Shown: positions 16,539 through 25,625 of the stretch, piece after piece | Layout of the letters: every line of letters begins with the position of its first letter | How positions within the stretch are numbered: position 1 is the first letter of the stretch | The notes under the pieces: generated by a model | What the model was told of the DNA's origin: nothing | The model's input: only the letters and a program-made list of their open reading frames with translations | The model's database searches: none | Position numbers and translations under genes: made by a program | Assembly: GCA_963736695.1 (NCBI GenBank) | Contig: CAVTPU010000004.1 | Location: 1,612,001 to 1,676,000 of the forward strand | DNA from: CAVTPU01 sp963736695 | GTDB taxonomy: Bacteria; Actinomycetota; Actinomycetes; Mycobacteriales; Micromonosporaceae | Direction of reading: 5' to 3' | DNA: 64,000 nt

Positions 16539-17510
16539 ATGTCTTCAGTGCTCTGGCTGCAGGGTGGGGCGTGCAGCGGCAACACCATTTCTTTTCTTAA
16601 CGCCGACGAACCCAACGTCGTCGACCTGATCACCGACTTCGGACTGGATCTGCTGTGGCACCCGTCGCTGGGCTTGGAACTCGGCGCGAACGCACAGAAG
16701 ATCTTCTGGGACTGCGCCCGTGGCGACCGCCCGCTGGACATCTTCGTCTTCGAGGGAACCGTCATCGAAGGCCCCAACGGCACCGGACGCTATGACCTCT
16801 TCGCCGAACGCCCGATGAAGGACTGGGTCACCGACCTCGCGTCGGCCGCGCAGATCGTGGTCGCCATCGGCGACTGCGCCTGCTGGGGCGGCATTCCCGC
16901 GACGGCACCCAACCCCAGCTCGTCGACCGGAATGCAGTTCCACAAACGGGAACGGGGAGGCTTCCTCGGCCCGGACTTCCGGTCCAAAATGGGCCTGCCC
17001 GTCATCAACATCCCCGGTTGTCCGGCCCACCCCGACTGGATCACCCAGATCATCGTGGCGCTCGCGACGGGTCGCGCCGGCGACATCAGTCTCGACGAAC
17101 TGCACCGCCCCCAGACGTTCTTCAAAACCTTCACCCAAACCGGTTGTACGCGCGTGCAGTTCTTCGAATACAAGCAGTCCACGACCGCCTTCGGCGAGGG
17201 CACCCGCACGGGCTGCCTCTTCTATGAGTTCGGTTGCCGTGGCCCGATGACCCACTCGCCGTGCAACCGCATTCTGTGGAACCGCCAGTCGTCCAAGACC
17301 CGGGCCGGAATGCCCTGTCTCGGGTGCACCGAGCCGGAATTCCCGTTCTTCGACCTGGCGCCCGGAACCGTCTTCAAGACGCAGAAGGTCAGCGGTGTCA
17401 TCCCGAAGGAAGTGCCGGAAGGCAGCGACCACCTGACCTATATGGCTCACGCGGCCGCGGCCCGCATCGCCGCACCGCAGTGGTCCAAAGAAGACCTATT
17501 CGTCGTCTGA
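16539..17510 (+). CDS. hhyS: [NiFe]-hydrogenase small subunit, group 1h (actinobacterial high-affinity type)
   Basis: The 323-residue electron-transfer subunit carries the iron-sulfur clusters. It has no Tat signal, as expected of group 1h enzymes. The N-terminal cluster motif is 'LWLQGGACSGNTISF', with a single Cys (Cys12) where most small subunits have CxxC. Group 1h enzymes are known for an altered proximal-cluster ligand set (three Cys and an Asp in Cupriavidus necator), and this agrees. Other cluster regions are 'GDCACWGGIPA', 'NIPGCPAHPDW', 'CRGPMTHSPCNRILWN' and 'MPCLGCTEPEFPFF'. Such enzymes oxidise hydrogen at atmospheric levels during starvation. The large subunit follows after 33 bases. 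Confidence 0.95.
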   Translation: MSSVLWLQGGACSGNTISFLNADEPNVVDLITDFGLDLLWHPSLGLELGANAQKIFWDCARGDRPLDIFVFEGTVIEGPNGTGRYDLFAERPMKDWVTDLASAAQIVVAIGDCACWGGIPATAPNPSSSTGMQFHKRERGGFLGPDFRSKMGLPVINIPGCPAHPDWITQIIVALATGRAGDISLDELHRPQTFFKTFTQTGCTRVQFFEYKQSTTAFGEGTRTGCLFYEFGCRGPMTHSPCNRILWNRQSSKTRAGMPCLGCTEPEFPFFDLAPGTVFKTQKVSGVIPKEVPEGSDHLTYMAHAAAARIAAPQWSKEDLFVV

Positions 17511-17543
17511 GATGTTCTGGCACAAGGAAGGACCACTCTCGAT

Positions 17544-19151
17544 ATGAGCACTGTTGATCTGTTCGTCAGTCCGCTCGGACGTGTCGAAGGCGACCTCGAC
17601 GTGCGGGTCACCATCGAAGACGGCGTCGTCACCTCAGCGTGGACCGAGGCCGCGATGTTTCGCGGTTTCGAGATCATCCTCCAGGGCAAGGACCCGCAGG
17701 CCGGTCTTATCGTCACGCCCCGCATCTGCGGCATCTGCGGCGGCAGCCACCTCTACAAGGCGGCATACGCGCTCGACGTCGCGTGGAAGACCACGATGCC
17801 ACCGAACGCGACGCTCGTGCGCAACATCGCGCAGGCCTGCGAGACGTTGCAGAGCATGCCGCGCTATTTCTACGCCCTGTTCGCCATCGACCTGACCAAC
17901 AAGAACTACTCCCGATCGCCGCTCTATGACGAGGCCGTGCGCCGATTCTCGGCGTACACGGGAAGTAGTTATGGTCCGGGAGTAGTGCTGTCGGGCAAGC
18001 CGGTGGAGGTCTATGCCATCTTCGGCGGGCAGTGGCCGCACTCGAGCTTCATGGTTCCAGGCGGAGTCATGTGCGCGCCGACCCTGTCCGACGTGACGCG
18101 GTCGATCGCCATTCTCGAACACTGGAAAGACAACTGGCTCGAGAAGCAGTGGCTGGGCTGCTCCATCGAACGCTGGATGCAGATCCGCACCTGGGACGAC
18201 CTCATGGAGTGGGTGGACGAGAAGGAGTCCCATCGCAACAGCGACTGCGGCTTCTTCATTCGCTATGCGCTCGACATCGGCCTGGACAAATACGGCGCCG
18301 GGGTGGGCAACTATCTCGCCAGCGGCACCTATCTCGACCCCGCGCACTACACCAACCCGACCATCGAGGCGCGCAACGGTGCGTTGATCGGCCGGTCCGG
18401 GGTCTATGCCCAGGGCGAGTTCTTCGAGTTCGACCAGGGCCGCATCACCGAGGACGTCACCCACTCCTTCTATGAGGGCAGCGGATCGCGACACCCGTTC
18501 GACGGCGAGACCAAGCCGATCGACCCGCTGGACGGGCGCCGCCAAGGCAAATACAGCTGGGCGAAGTCGCCACGCTACAACGTGCCGGGCCTAGGCAACA
18601 TCCCGCTCGAGGTCGGCCCGTTGGCCCGCCGGATCGCCGCAGCGGCGCCCGGCGCCGCCCCACACCAGGACGAGGACCCGCTCTTCCTCGACGTGCTCAA
18701 GCGGCTCGGACCGTCGGTGCTCGTGCGGCAGCTCGCCCGCATGCACGAGGCCGCGAAGCTCTACACCTATACCCGCAAGTGGATCGACGAGCTCAACCTC
18801 AGCGAGCCCTTCTATGTCAAGCCGACCGAATATGCCGATGGCCGTGGTTTCGGCTCCACCGAGGCGGCCCGGGGATCGCTGTCCGACTGGATCACCATCG
18901 AGGACGGGAAGATCGCCAACTATCAGGTGGTCACGCCGACCGCGTGGAACATCGGCCCACGCGACTCGGCCGGCACCCTGGGACCGATCGAGTCGGCCCT
19001 CGTCGGCACCCCGATCATCGACATGGACGACCCGGTTGAGCTCGGCCACGTGGCCCGCAGCTTCGACTCCTGCCTGGTCTGCACCGTGCACGCCTATGAC
19101 GGCAAGACCGGACGGGAACTGAGCAGGTTCGTGGTCAACGGAACTGTGTGA
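17544..19151 (+). CDS. hhyL: [NiFe]-hydrogenase large subunit, group 1h
   Basis: The 535-residue catalytic subunit binds the NiFe(CN)2CO centre. The L1 motif is 'RICGICGGSH' (Cys62, Cys65) and the L2 motif is 'DSCLVCTVH' (Cys510, Cys513, His516). The L2 form DSCLVC replaces the common DPCxxC. A 19-residue C-terminal tail follows His516 and should be removed by the maturation protease encoded next door. The subunit splits H2 with HhyS and passes electrons toward the respiratory chain. Its stop overlaps the protease GTG (GTGA). Tyr codons here are 14 TAT to 10 TAC. Confidence 0.97.
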   Translation: MSTVDLFVSPLGRVEGDLDVRVTIEDGVVTSAWTEAAMFRGFEIILQGKDPQAGLIVTPRICGICGGSHLYKAAYALDVAWKTTMPPNATLVRNIAQACETLQSMPRYFYALFAIDLTNKNYSRSPLYDEAVRRFSAYTGSSYGPGVVLSGKPVEVYAIFGGQWPHSSFMVPGGVMCAPTLSDVTRSIAILEHWKDNWLEKQWLGCSIERWMQIRTWDDLMEWVDEKESHRNSDCGFFIRYALDIGLDKYGAGVGNYLASGTYLDPAHYTNPTIEARNGALIGRSGVYAQGEFFEFDQGRITEDVTHSFYEGSGSRHPFDGETKPIDPLDGRRQGKYSWAKSPRYNVPGLGNIPLEVGPLARRIAAAAPGAAPHQDEDPLFLDVLKRLGPSVLVRQLARMHEAAKLYTYTRKWIDELNLSEPFYVKPTEYADGRGFGSTEAARGSLSDWITIEDGKIANYQVVTPTAWNIGPRDSAGTLGPIESALVGTPIIDMDDPVELGHVARSFDSCLVCTVHAYDGKTGRELSRFVVNGTV

Positions 19152-19663
19152 CGGGGACAGGGGACATGACAACCAGCTGCGACACGCTCATCGTCGGATG
19201 CGGCAACCTGCTGCGCGGCGACGATGGGGTCGGCCCGATCCTCGTGCGCCATCTCTGGGAACGAGGCGTGCCCGACGGGGTGCGACTCGTCGACGGCGGC
19301 ACGGCCGGCATGGACGCCGCGTTTCAGATGCGTGGCGCCGCGCGGGTGATCATCGTCGACGCGAGTCGCACCGGCGCACCGCCGGGCACCCTCTACCGGG
19401 TGCCCGGCGCCGAGCTGGAGAATCTGCCGCCCCTGGAGGGCCTGCACAGTCACGCGTTCCGCTGGGATCACGCGCTGGCATTCGCGCACTGGCTGCTCAA
19501 AGACGAATACCCGACCGACGTGACCGTCTATCTCATCGAAGCCGCTCAGGTCGACCCCGGCGCCGACCTGAGCGCTCCGGTGCGCGCCGCGATGGCCGAG
19601 GTGGCCGACCTCATCACCCGCGACTGGACCGCAGTCGACGCGACCCATGGGGTGACCTCATGA
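19148..19663 (+). CDS. Hydrogenase large-subunit maturation endopeptidase (HycI/HyaD family)
   Basis: A protease of 171 residues from GTG 19148, or 165 from ATG 19166, which has an AGGGG close before it. The family signature 'VGCGNLLRGDDGVGPILVRHL' (given in part: GCGNLLRGDDGVG) opens the protein. The nickel-recognition Asp lies in 'VDGGTAGMD' and the His in 'GLHSHAFRW'. It should clip the 19-residue tail of HhyL once nickel is in place. It overlaps both neighbours by four bases (GTGA with hhyL, ATGA with the TPR gene). Confidence 0.92.
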   Translation: MTGTGDMTTSCDTLIVGCGNLLRGDDGVGPILVRHLWERGVPDGVRLVDGGTAGMDAAFQMRGAARVIIVDASRTGAPPGTLYRVPGAELENLPPLEGLHSHAFRWDHALAFAHWLLKDEYPTDVTVYLIEAAQVDPGADLSAPVRAAMAEVADLITRDWTAVDATHGVTS

Positions 19664-20949
19664 CCGACGCCGTGACACGCCCGCAACCACTGGGCATCTT
19701 CGGACTCCCGCTGGGTTATCTACTCATTCCCGCGAGCGCCGACGAGGTTCGCGCGAGCCTGCTCGCCGGCCGGCTTCCCGAGTCGTGGCCGGCGCCGACG
19801 CGGGTGCACCAGTTGGTGCACGCCGGCGAGTTGGATGCCGCCGCCGCTCTTCTCGACGACGCGATCGCCGCCGACCCCGGTGACGTGGTCGCCCGCTTCA
19901 ACCGGTTTGTGCTTGACCCCGACAGCGTCGACCCCGACCGGCTCCGGGCGGACCTCGGCGCGGACCACGGCGTGCTCGTCGACCTGCTGCGATATTCGCT
20001 CGACCGATGCGAGACCCCGCCCGAGGTGGGGGCCGCGACGGGCGAGGTCGCCGCGTTGGTGCTCGCGGCGCGGGCGACGGCCGCGACCGAGCCCCGAGGC
20101 CCGGGCGAGTCGGACGACTCGCCCCCCGACCTCGACGAGGTCGCGGTGGCGATCGACCTGCTCACCGCCGCGATCGAGGCGGCACGGCCGGTGTCGCCAC
20201 TGCTCGCCGGCCTGTTGCACGGCGCCCGTGCCGAGGCGACGCACCGCGCCCACGGCGCGGGGCCCGAGGTCGTGGCGGACTTCACCGAGGCGTTGCGGGT
20301 CGTCGACCCCACCGATCTCGAGGTGGCACGAGCCGAACTGCACCTAGGGCTAGGTTCCACCCATCAGGAGCTCGGCGTCGACAAGCCACACCTGTTGCGT
20401 GACGCCGTGCGGCACTATCACGTCGCGCTGACGGTGATCTCACCGTCGACGACACCCGACCTCTATGCCGCCGCGCACGCCAACCTCGCTACCGCCTATC
20501 TCACGATGCCGATGACGCAGGCGTCCGACCAGTTGCGCCGGGGTGTCGCGGTGCGGTCGCTGCGCGCGGCGCTGACCGTGTTTCGCCCCGAGACCCATCC
20601 ACACCGGTGGGCGAGCACCCAGCTCAATCTCGCCAACGCGCTGGTCTATGCCCCGTCGACGCATCAGGGCGACAATCTGGTTGAGGCAGTCGAGCTCTAT
20701 GAGGCGGTGATCGCGGCTCGTGACCCCGGTGTCGACCCGCTGGGCCTGGCTCGGGCGCTGGCCAACCAGGGCAACGCGTTGGCGCACCTGGGCATCTTCG
20801 ACCAGGCTAAGGCGAAGCTCAACGAGGCGCGGGCGCTCTTCTCCGACGGCGGGCACGCGCACGCCGTACGCGATGTCAATGATCTTCTCGATGAGATCGC
20901 CCGGCACGCCGCCCGGCGTGGCGCCGGGGTTGATTCGACCGACGACTAA
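19660..20949 (+). CDS. TPR-like protein of the hydrogenase operon
   Basis: The 429-residue protein has no signal peptide. It contains helical repeats: 'VHQLVHAGELDAAAALLDDAIAADPGDVVARF' near the start and several TPR-like pairs in the second half, such as 'AAAHANLATAYLTMP', 'RWASTQLNLANALVYAP' and 'GLARALANQGNALAHLGIFDQAKAKLNEA' (in parts). Proteins with this layout recur in actinobacterial group 1h hydrogenase operons. A scaffold or assembly role is inferred. ATG 19660 overlaps the protease stop (ATGA). The following gap of 56 bases is the widest within the accessory part of the operon. Confidence 0.82.
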   Translation: MTDAVTRPQPLGIFGLPLGYLLIPASADEVRASLLAGRLPESWPAPTRVHQLVHAGELDAAAALLDDAIAADPGDVVARFNRFVLDPDSVDPDRLRADLGADHGVLVDLLRYSLDRCETPPEVGAATGEVAALVLAARATAATEPRGPGESDDSPPDLDEVAVAIDLLTAAIEAARPVSPLLAGLLHGARAEATHRAHGAGPEVVADFTEALRVVDPTDLEVARAELHLGLGSTHQELGVDKPHLLRDAVRHYHVALTVISPSTTPDLYAAAHANLATAYLTMPMTQASDQLRRGVAVRSLRAALTVFRPETHPHRWASTQLNLANALVYAPSTHQGDNLVEAVELYEAVIAARDPGVDPLGLARALANQGNALAHLGIFDQAKAKLNEARALFSDGGHAHAVRDVNDLLDEIARHAARRGAGVDSTDD

Positions 20950-21005
20950 AGGTGTGGTGACGCGCCACACTGTTGACCGAGCGGGATAAGGGGATAATTC
21001 GTCAC

Positions 21006-21785
21006 ATGGCAGAAGGTGTGGTGGCTTCCGAGCGTGCGGCTGGCGCGGCCCAGTCCGACAACCCGACGGGTACGGGTGAACCAGCCATCGAGGATCTGGC
21101 CGGCGCGGTGGATGCCGCCGCCGATCGGGTGCGCACCCTCGACGACGACGCCCGCGCGGCCGCCGAAGGTCTGCGCGACGCGATCGAGGCGATCCACCGG
21201 GCTGGCCTCGTCGCCATCATCCGCCGGCTGCGCGACGACCCGGTGGGCCTGTCACTGCTGCTTGGTCTCGCCGACGAACCCGTGGTGCGCATGCTGCTCG
21301 CCCTGCATGGACTCATCTCCGCCGAACCCGCGTCAACCCCGGCGCCCGCCCCGGAGCCCGGACACCGGCGGTCGTTGACGCTCACTCCCGTGTCTCGCCA
21401 GCCGGCGAGCGAAGCGGATGAGGAACCCGATGACGATGAGGGCGACAACGGCATCGAGGGATGGGTCAGGACCTATCCCGTCGCCGAACTCGTCGACGGG
21501 AGCGTCACCCCGGTGCGGCTCGTCTCCCGCGACGGAGTCGAGACGCCGGCCATCGTCGTCAACGTCGACGGCCGGTTCACCGCGTTTCGCGACGAATGCG
21601 CCCACCAGGGCCTGCCCTTGGGCGGCGCGCTGCTCGACCCGCCCGCCGACACCCTCACCTGCCCGTGGCACGGCTATTGCTTCGACGCCAAGTCCGGCGA
21701 CTGCCTGAGCGCGCCGGGAATGTCGCTCGAACCGCTGCCTCTGCGGGTGGATCAGGACGCCGTGTGGATCAGGATCTGGCCGTGA
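21006..21785 (+). CDS. Rieske [2Fe-2S] protein with N-terminal DUF1641-like region
   Basis: A 259-residue fusion. Residues about 20-110 are helical and resemble a DUF1641 module ('AIHRAGLVAIIRRLRDDP', 'LLLGLADEPVVRMLLALHGLI'). A Pro- and acid-rich linker (about 115-150) follows. The C-terminal Rieske domain has both cluster motifs: 'DECAHQGLPLGGAL' (C-x-H) and 'CPWHGYCFD' (C-x2-H). It is probably the electron-transfer partner that carries electrons from the hydrogenase to the quinone pool or another acceptor. ATG 21006 was chosen. A GATAAT hexamer at 20993-20998 would place a transcript start almost on the ATG. Its stop overlaps the next GTG. Confidence 0.88.
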   Translation: MAEGVVASERAAGAAQSDNPTGTGEPAIEDLAGAVDAAADRVRTLDDDARAAAEGLRDAIEAIHRAGLVAIIRRLRDDPVGLSLLLGLADEPVVRMLLALHGLISAEPASTPAPAPEPGHRRSLTLTPVSRQPASEADEEPDDDEGDNGIEGWVRTYPVAELVDGSVTPVRLVSRDGVETPAIVVNVDGRFTAFRDECAHQGLPLGGALLDPPADTLTCPWHGYCFDAKSGDCLSAPGMSLEPLPLRVDQDAVWIRIWP

Positions 21786-22945
21786 CCAGCCCCTCGGGCA
21801 CGGTCGCGAGTGACCCCGGAGCGCGGGTCGACGGCGGCTGGGCACCGCAGGTGTGGCTCGGCGCGCCGGCCCCGGGCGGGCTGGCCCTGCCCGACGCCCA
21901 CCCTCGACCCCACACCCTCTATGCCCCGCGCGGCGTGCACCTCGACGCCGACCACCTCATCGTCGCCGACACCGGCAATCATCGGGTCATGATCTGGCCG
22001 GCCGACGCGACCGACCACAGCGACGCGGCGGTCGTGCTCGGCCAACCCGACCCGCACAGCGAAGGACCTGCCGCCGGCGGACCCGAACGCGGACTCAACC
22101 TGCCGACCGGCGTCATCGTCCATGATGGACGTTTGGTGGTCGCCGACGCCTGGCACCATCGTGTGCTCGTCTTCAACGACGTGCCGACCCGCGCCGACGC
22201 CCGCCCCGACCTGGTCATCGGCCAGCCCGACCACCGCAGCGTGGAACCCAACCGGGGCGGCGGCCCGACTGCGGCCAGCCTCTATTGGCCATTCGGGATC
22301 GCTGTCATCGCCGGCCGGTTCTACATCGCAGACACCGGCAACCGGCGGGTCCTGTGCTGGTTCGACGGCATCCCCGCTACCCCCGACCAACCCGCCGACT
22401 GTGTGCTCGGCCAACCCGACCCGCACCATCGGGAAGAAAACCGGGGCGGAGACGTCAACCCGCGCAGCTTCCGCTGGCCTCACGACCTCGCCGGCGACGC
22501 CGACACCCTCTTCGTCGCCGATGCCGGCAACCACCGCGTGCTCGGCTGGGCCGGGCATCCCGAGTGCGACCGCGACGCCGACCTGCTCCTCGGCCAGCCG
22601 TCGTTCACCAGCGCGAGCGAATTCCCGTACGGGCCGCAGAGCGCCGACGGACTGCGGTTTCCCTATGCGGCGGCCAACCTCGGCCGAATGCTCGCAGTCG
22701 CCGACACCGCCAACAACCGGGTGCTCGTGTGGACCGGCGGCGATGCCGCGACCGGCGGGACAGCCGACGCGGTGCTCGGTCAACCCAGCTTCGCCGCCAA
22801 CGGCGAAAACCGGTGGACCGCCGTCGAGCCGGACACGCTGTGCTGGCCCTATGGCATCGCGACGCACCACGACACGACGCTCGGCGAACGCATCGCGGTC
22901 GCCGACTCGGGCAACAACCGGGTGATCGTCTGGAGCCGCCGATGA
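21782..22945 (+). CDS. NHL-repeat beta-propeller protein of the hydrogenase operon
   Basis: The 387-residue protein consists of NHL repeats. 'LIVADTGNHRVMIW', 'LVVADAWHHRVLVF', 'FYIADTGNRRVLCW', 'LFVADAGNHRVLGW', 'LAVADTANNRVLVW' and 'IAVADSGNNRVIVW' give six blades. Repeats of 'VLGQPD' or 'VLGQPSF' follow each blade. No signal peptide is evident, so it should stay in the cytoplasm. NHL proteins occur in other group 1h loci. A scaffolding or docking role for hydrogenase complexes is plausible but unproven. It starts at GTG 21782 inside the Rieske stop (GTGA) and overlaps hypF by four bases. Confidence 0.88.
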   Translation: MTSPSGTVASDPGARVDGGWAPQVWLGAPAPGGLALPDAHPRPHTLYAPRGVHLDADHLIVADTGNHRVMIWPADATDHSDAAVVLGQPDPHSEGPAAGGPERGLNLPTGVIVHDGRLVVADAWHHRVLVFNDVPTRADARPDLVIGQPDHRSVEPNRGGGPTAASLYWPFGIAVIAGRFYIADTGNRRVLCWFDGIPATPDQPADCVLGQPDPHHREENRGGDVNPRSFRWPHDLAGDADTLFVADAGNHRVLGWAGHPECDRDADLLLGQPSFTSASEFPYGPQSADGLRFPYAAANLGRMLAVADTANNRVLVWTGGDAATGGTADAVLGQPSFAANGENRWTAVEPDTLCWPYGIATHHDTTLGERIAVADSGNNRVIVWSRR

Positions 22946-25344
22946 CTCCGGTGCGGCTCGACGTCGTCGTCGAGGGAGTGGTGCAGGGCGTCGGATTCCG
23001 GCCGTTCGTCTATCGTCTCGCCGCCGAACTCGGACTCTCCGGCACGGTCGCCAACGACAGCACCAGCGTCATCGCCGACGTGCAGGGAGACGCCACCGGA
23101 GTCGCCGACTTCGTGCGCCGACTCGCCGCTGAAGCGCCGCCGCTGGCCCAGGTCACCGGGGTCCGCACCGCGCCCCGCGCACCGGAGCCCGGCCGCCATG
23201 GATTCGCGATCCTCGCCAGCCAGACCACGGTCGGACGCCGCACCCTCGTGCCGCCGGACACCGCGGTCTGCGACGACTGCCTGCGCGAAATGCGCGACCC
23301 GGCCGACCGGCGCCACCGCCACCCATTCATCACGTGCACCAACTGCGGACCCCGGTTCACCATCATCACCGGGCTCCCCTATGACCGGCCCGCGACGACG
23401 ATGGCCGAATTCGACATGTGCGCGCGGTGCGCCGCCGAATATCACGACCCCGCCGACCGCCGGTTTCACGCACAGCCCGTCTGCTGCCCCGATTGTGGAC
23501 CACGACTGTGGTTCGTCGACCGCGCTGGCGGCGTGCTCGACGGCGACGAGGCAAGCATCGCCGCCGCGCACGCCGCGCTCCTTAGTGGACAGATCGTGGC
23601 GGTCAAGGGCATCGGTGGCTATCACCTCGCCTGCGTCGCCACCGACGAGAACGCGGTGCGGCTGCTGCGCGAACGCAAAGGTCGCGGCGAGAAACCCTTC
23701 GCGGTGCTGGCCCGCGACCTGTCCGTCGTGTCCCGCATCGCCGAGTGTGAACCCGACGAGGCCGCCGCCCTCACCGGCCCGGCGCACCCGATCGTGCTGC
23801 TGCGACGGCGGGTCGGCGGCGCCGCACACACAGCGGCGCACGCCGCTGCCACACTGGCCTCAGCGCCACTGACCTCGGCGCCACTGGCCGACGCGGTCGC
23901 CCCCGGCAACCCGCTGCTCGGGGTGATGCTGCCCTATAGCCCCCTGCACCACCTGTTGCTGGCCGCCGTGCCCGGATCGGGCCGGCCCGCACCCGACCTG
24001 CTCGTGCTCACCAGCGGCAACATCTCGGACGAACCGATCTGTTATGCCGACGCCGACGCGCGAGACCGGCTGAGCCGGCTCGCCGATGCTTTCCTCGGCC
24101 ACGATCGCCCCATCCACACGCCCTGCGACGACTCGGTCGTTCGCGTCGTCGACGGCAGGGAACTGCCGATCCGCCGATCGCGTGGATTCGCGCCGCTGCC
24201 GGTCGACCTCGGTCGGCCGGTGGCGCCCGTGCTCGCCGTCGGCGGCGAGCTGAAGAACACCTTCTGTCTCACCAGCGGGACCAACGCCTTCTGCTCCCAG
24301 CACCTCGGCGACATGGGCAGTCTCGCCACGCTCGACGCCTTCGGCCACGCGACCGACCACCTCACGGGACTCTATGACGTGACCCCGACGACCATCGCGG
24401 CCGACGCCCATCCCGGTTATCACACCCACCGATGGGCCGATCGACACTGCGGCGAGAACGCGCCATTTCTCGTGCAGCATCACCACGCGCATGTGGTGTC
24501 CCTGCTCGCCGATGCCGGCCGCCTCGGCGAACCGATGATCGGGTTCGCCTTCGACGGCACGGGTTTCGGCCACCATGACGATGGACAGACCCCGCAGATC
24601 TGGGGTGGCGAGGTCCTCACCGTCGGGGTCGACGTGACGACGTTCGCCCGTGCCGCGCACCTGCGGCCGATCCTGTTGCCCGGCGGTGACGCGGCGGTGC
24701 GCCATCCATGGCGCACCGCGCTCGCACACCTCGCCGCAGCGGGCATCGCGTGGGATCCCGACCTGCCACCGGTCGAGCACACCGACGAGACCGAACGCCG
24801 CGTGGTGCGCACCCAGATCGATCGTGGCATCGCCGCCGTCAGCTGCACGAGCATGGGGCGCCTGTTCGACGCGGTCGCCGCACTGCTCGGGGTGCGTCAG
24901 CGGATCAGCTATGAGGCGCAGGCCGCGATCGAGTTGGAGACTCTCGCCGCTGGCGCGACCGGTCCCCTGCCACCGATGTCACTGCGCGTCGAAGCAGCCG
25001 CGAGCGAGCGGATGATCATCGATCCGGGGCCGGCGCTGGCAGCGATCGTGGGAGGACTGCGGGCCGGGGAGTCGACCGGCCGGCTCGCGGCCGCCTTTCA
25101 CGTGGCGGTCGCAAACGCCGTGATCGAGGTCGCCGGCCGAGTGCGGGATCGCTCCGGCACCCGACTCGCAGGCCTCACCGGCGGTGTGTTCCAGAACATT
25201 CTTCTGCTGCGTCTCTGCCGGGACAGACTGGAAGCCGCCGGGTTCACCGTGCTCACCCATCGACGTGTCCCACCCAACGACGGCGGTCTCGCCCTCGGCC
25301 AAGCCGTCATCGCCGCCCTCGCCGCCGCGACAGAGGAGAAATAG
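22942..25344 (+). CDS. hypF: Carbamoyltransferase HypF
   Basis: The 800-residue enzyme makes the cyanide ligands of the NiFe centre by transferring a carbamoyl group to HypE. Domains in order: acylphosphatase (about 5-90, 'VEGVVQGVGFRPFVYRLA'); two zinc-finger pairs with 'VCDDCLREM', 'CTNCGPRF', 'MCARCAAEY' and 'CCPDCGPRL'; a YrdC-like domain ('VAVKGIGGYHLACVA', 'KPFAVLARD'); and a Kae1-like carbamoyltransferase domain ('VQHHHAHVVSLLAD', 'GFAFDGTGFG', 'LTGGVFQNILL'). All nine Tyr codons I checked here are TAT. ATG 22942 overlaps the NHL stop. Confidence 0.96.
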   Translation: MTPVRLDVVVEGVVQGVGFRPFVYRLAAELGLSGTVANDSTSVIADVQGDATGVADFVRRLAAEAPPLAQVTGVRTAPRAPEPGRHGFAILASQTTVGRRTLVPPDTAVCDDCLREMRDPADRRHRHPFITCTNCGPRFTIITGLPYDRPATTMAEFDMCARCAAEYHDPADRRFHAQPVCCPDCGPRLWFVDRAGGVLDGDEASIAAAHAALLSGQIVAVKGIGGYHLACVATDENAVRLLRERKGRGEKPFAVLARDLSVVSRIAECEPDEAAALTGPAHPIVLLRRRVGGAAHTAAHAAATLASAPLTSAPLADAVAPGNPLLGVMLPYSPLHHLLLAAVPGSGRPAPDLLVLTSGNISDEPICYADADARDRLSRLADAFLGHDRPIHTPCDDSVVRVVDGRELPIRRSRGFAPLPVDLGRPVAPVLAVGGELKNTFCLTSGTNAFCSQHLGDMGSLATLDAFGHATDHLTGLYDVTPTTIAADAHPGYHTHRWADRHCGENAPFLVQHHHAHVVSLLADAGRLGEPMIGFAFDGTGFGHHDDGQTPQIWGGEVLTVGVDVTTFARAAHLRPILLPGGDAAVRHPWRTALAHLAAAGIAWDPDLPPVEHTDETERRVVRTQIDRGIAAVSCTSMGRLFDAVAALLGVRQRISYEAQAAIELETLAAGATGPLPPMSLRVEAAASERMIIDPGPALAAIVGGLRAGESTGRLAAAFHVAVANAVIEVAGRVRDRSGTRLAGLTGGVFQNILLLRLCRDRLEAAGFTVLTHRRVPPNDGGLALGQAVIAALAAATEEK

Positions 25345-25346
25345 CC

Positions 25347-25625
25347 ATGTGCCTGGGAATTCCCGGAAAGATCACCGAGATCTGGGACGATCGTGGAACC
25401 CGGATGGCCTACGTCGACTTCGGCGGCGCGGTCAAGGACGTCTGCCTCGCCTATCTGCCGGAGATCGGGGTCGGCGACTACACCATCGTGCACGCCGGCT
25501 TCGCCCTGACTAAACTCGACGAGGCCTCAGCGCTGCAGACTCTCGCCATGTTCCAGGAACTGGGCTTGCTCGAAGAGGAGCTTGGCGAGTCGTCGACCCA
25601 GGCGCCGGCCGGAGGCCGTCCGTGA
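25347..25625 (+). CDS. hypC: Hydrogenase assembly chaperone HypC
   Basis: The 92-residue protein begins 'MCLGIPGKI', in which Cys2 is the essential residue that binds the Fe(CN)2CO fragment. HypC shuttles this group from HypD to the large subunit. It lies two bases after hypF and its end overlaps the hypD GTG start (GTGA). The short Gly/Ser-rich tail 'SSTQAPAGGRP' is not conserved. Confidence 0.95.
   Translation: MCLGIPGKITEIWDDRGTRMAYVDFGGAVKDVCLAYLPEIGVGDYTIVHAGFALTKLDEASALQTLAMFQELGLLEEELGESSTQAPAGGRP

Noticed and set aside
16539..19151. A membrane-bound uptake hydrogenase of group 1d or a bidirectional group 3 enzyme
   Set aside because: There is no Tat signal, no cytochrome b subunit and no diaphorase genes; the single-Cys N-terminal motif and the accessory set fit group 1h.
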